Source of the DNA: Lineus longissimus
Lineage: Eukaryota; Nemertea; Pilidiophora; Heteronemertea; Lineidae
Assembly: GCF_910592395.1 (NCBI RefSeq)
Contig: NC_088310.1
Coordinates: 11,107,501-11,171,500, forward strand
Direction: 5' to 3'
Length of the DNA: 64,000 nucleotides
Part shown: positions 11,301 through 23,300 of the stretch, piece by piece
How positions within the stretch are numbered: the stretch's first letter is position 1
Layout of the letters: each line of letters starts with the position of its first letter
Program-made: the position numbers and the translations under genes
Notes under the pieces: model-generated
Seen by the model: only the letters and a program-made list of their open reading frames with translations
Databases searched by the model: none
What the model was told of the DNA's origin: nothing

Positions 11301-14300
11301 AGGGACCGCCCCCATAGACTGGACTTTCGGGCATCACAGTCATGGCTGAAGGGATTCATGCAAAGGTGAATCATATTAATGTATTACGTTTCTATTGTTC
11401 GTTGACCCTAACGGCGTCGTCCCATTTCTATCGAAGAACGCAGGCACAGTACCATTCACTTTCGGTCCGTGTAATAGACATGCTTATTTCATTTCAGGCA
11501 TCGAATAAGTTACAGGCGCGCCACAAAGGACTCCAAAAAGATACCACCGAATACTGCAGAACTTGTTGAAGCATTTCAGAGACAAGTTGCAGACACGTCA
11601 CGAGAACAGAACATTCAACCAGATCATCTTTTCAATATGAATCAAACGTTCGTCCGTTATGACTTTTCTCCGAACTACTCGATGGACAACAAAGGAAACC
11701 GCGACACCGATATCCCATCTTTCAGGGGCAACCCGAAAGAAGGATGTACAGTCACTTTACTGATTGCAGCTGATGGGAGGAAAGGAATTGCCGAGATAAA
11801 TTTCCGTAGACTAGTTCCGCACGGACGTGTTATGCAAGAACTGGGGGAGCATGCACCCGAAAACGTTAGGGTAAGTCATATCAACACAAAATCCTACTAG
11901 GTAAAAATCCGCTCTTTCCTTGTGCCTATTGGAGTAGTAACTGAGAAAGCTGTAATCTAGTAAAACTTTTTAGATTTCCGTCGATGAAGAACTGAACATT
12001 TTGCATATTTCTCTTCAGTTAACATCCAGCCCAAATGGATGGGCTAGAATCGAATCGTTAGTTCAATGGGCTGAAACAGTGCTCACCGACTTCGTTGATG
12101 GAGCTGCATTTTTGCTACTTGTGGACCAGTATCCCGCTCACCTTAATGGACTGTTTCGAGAAGCAGTAGAGAACTTGGGTGGCGGCTTGGACTTTGTTCC
12201 CGGAGGTTGTACTTCGCGTGTCCAACCACTGGATTTAACGATCATGTATGCTTTTAAATCGAGACTGAGGGCGATCTGGAAGGGTGGAAGGTAGGAAATA
12301 CCGACGATGACGGAAACTGTCCGCCTATATCGCGTAGAGAAGTTGTAAGAATGATTGGACTAGCGTGGGAGAGAATTGTTGATGAGGCAGTGCGTGTTGC
12401 CTGGCGTGTAAGTGGCCTTGTGGCAGAACATGCTAATATCGGTATCAATGACCTAGTTATTGAAGATGAAGAGCACGTTGATGGTTTAGAGTTCCTTTCT
12501 GACCCCGAAATGACGAGTAGTCTGCTCAGTACATGTTAAATGATTTCGTTACCGTACATTGTGTTTGAATAAAAGGTTAATAGTGTATTACAGAATAAAG
12601 TAATCCCACTACAAATTGTGGCTTACGGTTATTCACTATAATTATTTCATCTAGTCGTCCTAATACCCAAGCCTCGTAACTAAAGCTTTTACGATCGTTT
12701 ACGATTATTATACCCCTCAATCTTGCGCGCTGGACAAGTTGAAGTCCTGCCCCACAGAAATGTCTAGCCTTCACATCATTCTATTGAGGGACTAAAGGCC
12801 TGCAAAAGGCATGCCCATGAAGACCACCATTAGGTAATACAAGCTGTTCGATCTACCATGCTACTCCTACTACATTACGGTATTATTAGAACTCAGAAAA
12901 ATGTTTATGACATGGACTCGCGTCGAGGTAAGTTGGATTCTCCCGTATGGTTACCCCAGCGCTAGCAGACGACAATAACAAATTTGAAAGATTCAACAGC
13001 GAATAATTTCTGTTCTATGGCACTCGACGTAGATTTGCTAGTAGATATTTTTGAATGATAACTTGAACACATTGATATTGGTGTAGCTGTCCTGAATAAA
13101 TAGAGAAAGCAGTGTTTTTCAATCACTATCCCTAGGGTACAAATTCCGCTGATTTCTACCATATCTGCCGAAGTTGTGAAGATTATTGCATGTGCTGTGT
13201 TGTGTAGCATGTAAGCCTAAATCAGAATATATGCAGATGTGATTACAAGCACTTGCCTGAAAGTGTTGTATTAAGTGACTTAAGGGTTGACTATACGTAA
13301 CCAGAACATGTGCTCATTGCAACCAAGATATAGAAGCAAATGCTCACAGAACTATAACAAAACAGTAGACTGCTGAATACTGTATACCATATTGATCTAT
13401 ACATCGCACAGGCACAGTACATGCATACAGTTTTCAATAATTGGTGCATTGTTTTAGACAACAATGCATTTTAGAAGAGCAATTAGAACTCCCTTTGGGG
13501 TTCATTTTTCAATAAAATATCACCATCAACGAATGCTTCGGTGTCGCACCTTTGCGTCTCGCCTAGAAACGTGTGTTTTCTCTGTTGGATAATTTTGATC
13601 TCGAAAATGGAAGTTGATTGAAAGTGTAAAAGTGTAGATTGAAATAGGCTATTTTTTTCGTGGATCTACTCATTCTCCAAAAACAGACACAGTATTCACG
13701 CATATTCTCTCTGCCGGTATTAGCGTGCAGTGTAATACGTACTCAAAATAGCCGCCGCCCCAGATTCGTACTCACCTTGGCGCTAAAATTACAATAACGT
13801 ATGGATTTTGGAATAAAAATGTTCAACTTAAATGTTATGTTGTATTATTTCAACCATGTCACAATCATTCGTGTTACTACTAGAGGCCTTAAACGTCTTA
13901 TAATAATGAAATGACTTAGTTTGTGCCGGCAACCCATTCAAGCAGGGATCGGATAAAACTATCAATCATCAATAAATATTGTTCCTGTAATGCGCGAGGA
14001 TGAGTTTCGGTCATGTGCAGGAAGGGTGGATCTACCAAAAGTTTTCTGATTTACAACGTAATTACAACGTTGTTTTCCTGTTGTTGGTGTCTTCCGATTG
14101 CCATAAAAGCAAAGATATTTGCATTGCCTTTGGCCCAAGGAACTCACAGAAAGTAGATATCATGAAATCCAACTTGGGATATTGTCAAAGAAGACTGATA
14201 GTTTTTCAGATTTCTTCAGATTTTTTATCATCAAGTGTCATGGCGCGCGGCGCCCAGTCATAAGTGGTATTGAAACGAAAATATAATTTTTGGGCAACAC

Positions 14301-17300
14301 AGACCACATATTATCTGTCCCTGCGCCGGATACCGTGCATATACATTTTCATATGATTGCACTTGTGGTCTAAAAATAGATCGTGAACACAGCTTTAATT
14401 GCTGTCCTTCATGGTCTATTCAGAAAGAGAAATTCTACTGTTTTAGCGATGGAGCATATCATTTATGGCTGGGATGCTGTTCTACTAGTCTTAATGAATC
14501 ATGGATAATGGTGGTAAATAAAAATGTCATGGAACATCCATTATCTACCTAATTTAAAATTGCCCTGTTTTTGGCCGCTTCTTATAATGCAGTGTAATAT
14601 AGACGGCAGACTGTCCGCTATGGTTACCTGTATGCACTGCCATTACTGGCCGCTATATGGTTACACTTGTAGTGAATGGAACTGACTCTACAGGGCCACC
14701 CTGTAGCAATAATCATTCACTGCAAGTGTAACGATAGCGGAAAGTCATGACAGTGGCAAATGTATAGCGGACAGTCTACCATCTTTTATTGCATTTTAAG
14801 TCACTTTATATACCACTTTGAGCCTATTGCTTGTTATCACATCTGCCTATTCTAAACAAAATCCAAACCAATCCGACGAGTAGTTTGCGCACCAGAGCCC
14901 ATAACGCTGCGAACAAAATATTTTTTGAATGTACCTTAGACTGGAGTAACATTCGTGGCTTTCAGCTGTTTTGTACCCCATGGTACCGAAGAAGGAAGAA
15001 AGAACAGCGTTCACTCAACCTTTCACGCAGGCCGATGGTTACACTATTCTTCACAAGAATCCGAATGCTACCGAAAAGACTTGCTACACTTTAAGGTTCA
15101 CGCTAACAGTAGACGATTTTCATGGCTTTGAGTTCATGAATGCAACAAGGGGCAAATGTAAGTCGATAGGATGTTTTCTTATGCTTAGGCTATATTGTTG
15201 CGTAACTGCATCGGTATTCCCACTTGCAATTGATCATAATGAAATGTTGAAATTAATTTCAAACCAGCTCAGTCAAAACAATTGAACCGCTCCGCGTACA
15301 AAATGGGTCGCTTGTATCTAGGAATGAATGATTCACTTTTCACTCTTCACGCGTGACGCCTCAGGCCTCATCATTCTCACTCCTCACTTTTAATTTCTCA
15401 TTTTCCCAACGTTACACAGGGTTCACGTTTCACTCGTTTATTTGTCTTTTGGCATTTCACGGGTGCGGTCATGGACTCCTCAGAGGACGAAATGCTTGCC
15501 ATGTTGCTGTTTTTTAACAACGGACCAAAACGGAAGCGGAGGCAACCAAGGTCGGTGTGGTGCCGGAACCATTTCTTGGTGGTAACTTTTTGTCAATGTC
15601 TTCTGAGGCCTGTGCACGCTGGTCTCTATTTTTGTAGTCGGGCTCTGTGGGATCCCACAGGAAGGGTCTTCCTTGTACATACTCGCACAAACTTTCTTTG
15701 AAGTCGTCCATCCTGACCCTGAAACTTCAAATAAATGACTTGAGACTATTTGTTTTGTATTTATCTTGCTTATCCCCTCCGATCATTTCCATGGAAGTAC
15801 TATCGGATTAATACGGCAAATGTTTGTATGTGCTTTAGTAATTCGAGAAAACTCCCACAAGACAAAATACTCACAGCTGTTGAAGGAAATCTTCCCTTGA
15901 CAGTCAAAATACGTCCTGCCTCTGGTCCAATGACCCGTGAATAATGAGGCGCGAGGAGTGAAAAGTGAACGTCTATGTAACGTCTGCCTTGGCAATTTTG
16001 CTGCTCAGGTAGCCCAAATGAAGTGCTGCTAGTATTTTTAATCTATCCGACATTTTGACTATATTATTAACGGTTTGTTTTAAATTTTGCCATTTTGAGA
16101 AATGATGATTGCTAGTTTTAATGAAAATCCGATGAATGTGGTATCACATGGTAAGCGATCGTGAAGTCAAGATCTCAGTTATAATCAAATTCAGTACTGA
16201 ACATCGTTATCAATAGTTTCGAATAAATTTCTTAAAAATCTCAAAAGCCCTCGAACATTTGTAAAACATGCTTAAGTAAAATCGAATTATTTCGTTGTGC
16301 CTTTCAATCCGTTGTGATTACACAACTGTGCCGACGAAACAACTTCAGTAACTCACCTGTAAATCATGGTAATATTCGATATAACGATCTGATCATGAGA
16401 AATATGAATGTCACTTAAACTGTAACGACTAAAACTGAGCTCTTCAAAATTAGGAGTCATCATGGAATAGGCGCAAAATGTGCACCTTTCAAGATAGGCA
16501 CGTGCAGCTTTTTTAAGGTTGGGGTTCACCAGAGGGGGGGGGGGACATCTTCACTTTATAAACCTATCGGGATGCGACTCAGGGTCCAACCCACTTTAAG
16601 TCAATGTGGTAGCCTGATACTCTGTATGAGCGCTCCGACAACAAGTTTGAATTCAAAAATGTGTAATTTTTTACAATTTGTTTTCAGTGAATAATTCATC
16701 GAAACAGCAACTGAAGTACTTCATTTTACATCAGTACATTAAGGATATTCATGCGTACACGAAAATGTATAAAAACGTGATATTGATTGGATAAAGCTGA
16801 TTTTATTGAGATTAATCGTGAGATCGACCCTAATTAGCGCATTATTATTGCCTCGACTACCCCCTTACTTAATTCACAATTCGACTAGTTATATAGGAAG
16901 TACAATTAACTCATCTTTTGGAAACACATAGTGATACCTTTGCTATTTATTTCAATAATAAATTTGTCAAAAATAAATAGGTTGAAAATATATTTTTCAA
17001 GGGTGAACTAATATAAAACTTATACAAAATTTGAAGTAGGAATAATGTTCACTAAACCTTTATTTTGAAGAACTGCAGGATATACACCACTTTGAAATTT
17101 AGCCGAAATCGGTTAAAAAATTACCTATTGCTCAGTGTATTTTTTCAAAATCCCAAACGGTGGGGAAATTAGAAAATCGGCAACGATGGTCTCTCATTTC
17201 ATGCTATGGGCTATAACTGAAAAAAGTTTCAATAAAAAAATTGGATATTAAAGATCCGAACAATCAACAACGAAGTTTTTGGCTTTTTTTTAATTTCAAG

Positions 17301-20300
17301 AGGTAATTTTTTTTAAATACTCAATTGTATTTTTCTTAAAAAGTATGTGTGGTAATCCTTATATTTTTTCCCTGTGAAGCACCAGTACTCTTCCATTACC
17401 CATAGAAATATGGGATTCATAGCTTTGTAATTAGGAAAGTTATTAGTTGTCATTTAGGGGTTATTCACACAGGATCAGAAATGACGAAAATCTCGTTTTT
17501 TGAAGAATTTTGTTTCACTCATTTAAAGTGGTAAAATGCAAAAACCGAAACGATGGTCCATTATGGGGACCGACGAACTAAATAGCTATGCCAGAAAACC
17601 GGACTTGTCTTTTGTTTCCATCACGAACAGTCAACAACGACTTTTTGATACGTCAATTTTAATGAAACTTATGAGATTGATAAAAATTATTGACAGTCAT
17701 GTAGATTTCTTAAAACATGACCAATTTTTGTAATTCGACTTTTGTGATGAAGGGTACTTTCTCCTCTTCAATTTGATAGGTTTTTTTTCGTAAACTGTCT
17801 TTAATGTCATTTAATGGCCGGTTACCATAGAAACCAATAAACAGTGTTATACAGCAAAAACAGTTTATTTGGGGCTTTAAAAAATCCAGTTACGGATAAG
17901 TCGCATCATGAATTCTGCAGGATTGTTCGAAAGTCAAATTATGACCTCTAATTAAAAGCTCATTAGCTCTATTCTAATCCGTCAAAATTGATATTTATTT
18001 ATGCAAATGGGAAGATAAAGGTTGGAAATAAAACATTCATTGCAATAAATAGATGCCCTTTTATAAGTGCATGTAATATGTTACAGATATTTGTGTTGGA
18101 AGCGCACACTTGATGTCACATAGGTGAACCCCAGCCTTAAAGTATTTCCGTTTCTGAGTGTTCATGGAGTGGCTATGATTAACATGTTTTTCTTTGTCTC
18201 CCTCTGTTGAAAAATCGTGGACTTGTATTGAACATGTTAAAACTCCAACATGGGGAACAACCACACCAGAAATGGTAAACACTTGTGATTTTGACAAGGA
18301 AGGTTGCACTGCATTGTTATGTTACGCTACATCCCTACACTGCAAACTGACGCAAAATGCATCTACAGCGCGAATCATGTGAATTTTAATTGACTTTGCT
18401 CATACATCCCCTAATGTATAATTAGGACAAGTTTCATGATTACTAACATTTCATATTTTAGATCCTAAAGTAATTTCTACATGTTTTGACATTTTCAGTC
18501 TTTGATGAATTGCCGGATTTACGAGGTATTGTCGGTGCTCATAGAACGGCTGTAGAAAATTACGCAATTGCCAAAGGTTTTCCATACATTCTCTCAATGC
18601 CATTGGATTCCGAGATTGAAGCAAGACGACTTTTGGGACCCCCGTATAAAGATGTCATGCTCCACATGTGGCCCTCGCCTTCGAATCTTGCTGACGCCAT
18701 CATCAACTATCTGATTCAGAATAAGTTAACCAATGTCCATGTACTGTATGGAGGAGAAGTGGATCGCTTGAGCTGTATGTCATGCTTCGTGAGAGTTCAT
18801 GATTCTGATATAAATAGGCAATTGATTACTTTGCAGTGGATCACGCAATTGTAACCCGTGACAGCAAAACCAGGCGCTTGTCGCTCTGAGCTTGGCAGGT
18901 TCGGAATGTTCGTTTCTCTATTGTCTACCTTTTGTGAAACATGAGCACATCAATTTCTTCCATTTAAGGCTCATCATCTTCTGTGCGACATGCGCCTGGT
19001 TTTTTGGGACGGGTCACAACAGCTTGATGCATTCCTTTTTTTTAACTTTTGGGTCATGCGGGAATTTTCCCCCCCCCCCCCCCCCCGAGAAATTAATGAA
19101 GAATTGGAGAACCACTGATATAATTGATATATCAGATTATCCCCCCTCACACACTCGCGCGGACGCATACGCACACGCACGCATTACCACAAATCTGCGC
19201 CAGAACGGTGAAACTTATTACTTCGTCTGATCCTTCACATTTCCTCTTATTCTGTGAGGACATAAGTGTGGGCTCATTCTACTAGTTGACAGCATGTGGT
19301 CTGTTGATTCATGTAGATGATATAATCATGCCAGTGCCACTATTTAGCAGGTCTCGCACTACCAGACCAAAGCTATATTGCATAAGATTACGTCAGAAGG
19401 CTTCCCCCAACAATCAAGTTAATCAGGATTATAAACAAAATACTACAGCTGCAGAGAGGACATTGGAGATGATTTCTTTGTGCTGAACGTTTCTCTCGCG
19501 CAGATTTGCCGAAACGCACACACACCCCTCCCCTAATCCAGTCCAGCGTAGTGGTCTTTAGGACTTGTGATAGGTAATAGTAATAACATTGTTTATGGTC
19601 GATAATGGTCTCAACAACTCACGATCGACCTCAAGACCAACAGTTACATTCCACATGTCAGATTATTTGTTATTTAAGTTGGACAAGTGCACATTTAAAG
19701 GCCATATATCAAGGTTTGAAAACATGCTTGATACTCATGAAATATGTTGAGGGTTAAAAAAACAAGATCCCAGACATTAAAAAAATTCTAAATAATAAAG
19801 TCATTATTTAGTTATTTAAATTTTCAATTTTAAACTATTTGAATTTCCCACCACACACAACTTTAGATTAGTTCCACATGTGGCCGCTAGGGATTTTTTG
19901 ATGACGTAGATCAGGTCAGTCAGAACAAAGCAAGATGGCTTCCGCATACAGTTCAGAGAGTGAGAGCAGTGAATTTGAGGATGTTTTGGTCGATACAGAA
20001 GGATATTTAAACGTTGAGCCGTACATGTTCGAGCCATTAATATCACTAGATCATAATGAGAGTGATCATTCGGACGAAAGTGATTAGAATTTGTGGTTAA
20101 TCAATTTGCATGGCAGACCTGCCGATATAGCAAAGAAGACATTGATAGACGGTTGCAGATGCATAACATGTATGATTTTTGAACAGACTAATGTTGCACA
20201 ATATTGTTTCGCCTCGTCAGTGTTGTATCGCCAGTTATGTCATGACGCTGAACTACTATTGAAAAGTGACGGAATTATGCACAATCATCTTGACGTGACG

Positions 20301-23300
20301 ATATAATGCCTTGCAACGTTAGATAGGCCTAGATGTCAGATGACAATAATCTGTCATTGACAGTGGCTGCCACTGACACTGACCTGTGTCGCTGTCACCT
20401 TGCTATGGCTGGAACACAAGAAGACACTATGCGGTATCACAGGCCCCAATAGGGCCTACACATTATGTATAACAACCGACCTCAGCAGCCTCGGGCATTA
20501 AATGCAATTGACATGGTTGGAACAGCTGTTTTTAACAAGTGGCATTTAATATTCAGTTGGATGCAGATATCCGGCTTCATGTGATAATCCGTATCGATAA
20601 AGTGATCACTGCCAAGTTTGGCCGAAGGCCCAGGCTTCCAACACTCCAAACGTTTGCACTTCCGAATCCACAGCTTCCTCCTCTCTTGTTCAACTGGCTT
20701 TGGAAATTCATGAAAATGGGTCCCATCCGTCATTCGATTGTTCTTTGTGCTATCCTTGACACAATTCGGAGCCACACAATACACCATAGTGAATGAAACA
20801 CATTACTTCCAGGTGTGCATAATTAATTAAGGCCCTCCTGCTTTTATGATTGCATGACATGTACAGATAACCTGATCTACATCACAACTTTTGCTGAACC
20901 CGCCGCCTGGCTCTAACAAGCCAGTTGCTAGCATGATTAGGTAATCAAGTTGTCAAACACATAATTGGCTATATCTTCAAAATGGATGGAGCTAATTGCA
21001 TTTGGTTTTCTGTATTGTATAAAGTGTTAGGTACACTTTTGAAATCGTCTTACAGCAGAAAATGGCAAAAAACCTTGATATATGGCCTTTAATGTAATTG
21101 TGTACAAGCGCGTCATAAAAAGAGCCTGCTATGCCAACAGGCAGAGAAAATCCCAGTTTGCCTGATTTGTTGTATGCTGACGGGGTAAGTCGATTGAATA
21201 TACCCGCGTGGTATTGAAACGTCCGGCGTAACAAAAGAATATGATGAGTTTATTGTATTTCTATTACGTGCACAGTGAATGTATAACCGATAAAAAAACC
21301 GTGCCCGATTGTTTAGGATATTGTTGTTATACTGGGTAGTGTTGACAGAATACCCTACATAACAACGAGAAAATGGTGTGGCAGTTAAGTCAAATGATAA
21401 TGCAATTCAGTAATGCACTTTTTATTCGTTATCATACATACTATCATCGTAATGTAACGATTATTTATTTTTTCCCAGTGCCTGTTTATCTAGTATCGAC
21501 GCTGCAACAGAATGACCTTATAGATCGTGTTGGCAGTTCCTACATCCCGGTGGAATTGGAAAATGTCCAGGAGGAGTTCTATAAAGCGGAGCTTGATAAT
21601 ATAAGTGATGAAATCAAGGCAACATCAGCGAAGGCCTTCATTGTGACTCTCTTTAACTACGACCCCGTTACTACCCTTAAAGAGGTAGCATATTTGTGTA
21701 TTTACTTCGCCACAGTACAAGCACCTCATCCTTGCTCGGCTGTAAATTAACATAACTGTAAAAAGTCAGTCAACGACTTAAAATAATTTAACGAGCTTTA
21801 TGACTCCGGTCACCAATAAAAGTGGTTCTTTTTCACAGCAGATACACGTTCTCATATAGTTCTCATAATTAAATTATGAAACAATGCATCAGCAAACTAT
21901 CTGGATAATACATAGTATTGTCACTCGGCGCATTACCGGCTTTGATTTGAAAGATTCCGCGAAAAAACGACACACCGAGAGGTAATAATCTTCAGCCAAA
22001 TCTGGATACCTTGTATATACTCTATTCTCGGTTTTAAACGACCAGTCCGCTGCCATGCCCAAATCCACGATTATGATACTGCATAGCTTACATTCATTAA
22101 TGGAGGCATGTCTTCAAGCGCGAATTCTGTCCGGATTGGCTAGTTCGACAATGAATTGACAGATTCGACGGAACCGGCTGGTCATCATTCTGGTATTCTA
22201 ACCAATCACTAGTATCGCTGAAAGGGTGGATGTCGTCCTGGGTGCCGACTAATGGTACCCAGGTTCCAGATCGACTGGACAATAAGCACCCTGGGTGCCA
22301 TTACACTAGACAAACAGCACCCAGCTTCTTTTTGCCTGGCTTACGGATCTTAGGGACGATAACGTTTCTTGCAATCTCGTTTTATCTCGCGCCGTGTACT
22401 TGCGGCATTAGCAGTGCGCGAAATAAAAAGAACAGATAAACAGAAAAAAACGCGTTTAGGCCTATAGGTCTTTAAAAGCACATTTCGGATGATTTATTCA
22501 GAAAAGGTATGTAGGAGGGATATATTCAGAGAATGAAAAATTGTGTGATGACAAAATGAATTGATTTGCTGCGTATTTTTTCTTGACTATCAGTCGATAT
22601 GTACACATGGGCATGGGGCTTGGGAGCGTATGTCAACCTCCTCCAGGAACCAATGAAAATCCGTTATTATAATGAGGTAAACAATGACACGTGCTAGTCT
22701 TGTATACTATGTTGATATACACTATACAGCCGGCAGGGCTGGACTATCAAGGGCAACAGGGCAATTGGAGGACACTATGAGGGCCAGCTAAACTTGCTTT
22801 TAATGTTGTTTTTTTGCTCAGCCCCCCCCCCCCCATTGTTCCAAATCCGAACACAACATCGATCAGTAGAGCCTACACACAGAGCACCGAGTGCAGTGTG
22901 ACACACATATGGATGGACATGATACATGATGCGTGTCGGGATGATGGTAGGCCTAGTGCTGTACTTGCTGGCATCTTGGCCCTTGAGGGGCCTTATTAGC
23001 GCTAGCTGCCGATTTAGGCCTACTAGCCTAGACCTTGTTATCAACATCGAATAGACTAAAATGCAGCATTTAGCACGATGTGATAAATTGATTATTCACC
23101 TTTTTGCCTAAGCCAAACTCCATTGTTTATTGTTTGATAACGGTTGTACAAGACACATGCGTCATACAGCATGCAGTCACTCGATGGTGAAGAATTTCGT
23201 GACCACGCCCACCTGATGTATGCCGTCACAGTCATCGCTGCCTGAAGATAGCAAACTCCAAGACTAGCACGTGTCATTGTTTACCTCATTATTATAACGG

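Larger units (their letters stand above)
6490..12539 (+). pseudogene. CENP-B/pogo-like DDE transposase, 4 exons, with frameshift and altered catalytic Asp
   Basis: Exons 6490-6751, 11143-11365, 11498-11870 and 12019-12539 join in phase at GT/AG borders. Exon A carries a first helix-turn-helix (YSLQQKIDYLDEYW ... TFRDWIRN). Exon B carries the second CENP-B-type DNA-binding domain (FWPEVEDSLADWYRNRR ... RASQSWLKGFMQR), ending HRISYRR in exon C. Exons C and D hold the DDE_1 catalytic core. The first catalytic Asp, usual in the MDQT motif, is Asn here (MNQTFVRYD, near 11637). The second Asp (LLLVDQYPAH) and third Asp (VQPLD) are kept. At about 12280-12284 a G run is one base short of the frame continuing to the stop at 12537-12539, so the frame breaks. 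Start chosen at Met 6490; an in-frame Met lies 25 codons upstream. Probably inactive. Confidence 0.8.
6188..12939 (+). mobile_element. 6.75-kb two-gene DNA transposon with ~200-bp terminal inverted repeats
   Basis: The left end (6188-6384) and the reverse complement of the right end (12743-12939) align over about 200 bp with mismatches and small indels, both starting AATCCAACTTACCTCGACGC. Between them, in the same orientation, are all four exons of a CENP-B/pogo-type DDE transposase (6490-12539) and its AATAAA signal at 12568. A second gene (SGNH hydrolase plus zinc knuckle, 9084-10182) lies in the transposase's first intron. A MITE (10327-10545) and a local duplication (8262-8741) lie in the same intron. 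I could not identify a clear target-site duplication. The element sits in intron 1 of the glutamate receptor, on the same strand. Confidence 0.75.
19695..21092. mobile_element. TIR element encoding a THAP protein, IS4EU/ISL2EU-like
   Basis: The left end TTAAAGGCCATATATCAAGG is repeated in inverse at 21073-21092. Inside, two coding remnants face each other: an acidic 50-residue frame on + (19935-20087) and a THAP-domain frame on - (20482-20787). Known IS4EU/ISL2EU elements encode a YqaJ-nuclease protein and a THAP protein. No YqaJ domain is visible, so this copy would be an internally deleted derivative. The assignment to that superfamily is an inference. Confidence 0.6.

Noticed and set aside
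18892-19230. 112-codon frame starting MAGSECSF
   Set aside because: It spans a MITE and a poly-C tract (encoding Pro) and has no family features.
20482-20787. Host THAP gene
   Set aside because: It lies within clear inverted repeats, lacks a zinc ligand and ends early; a transposon origin explains it better.
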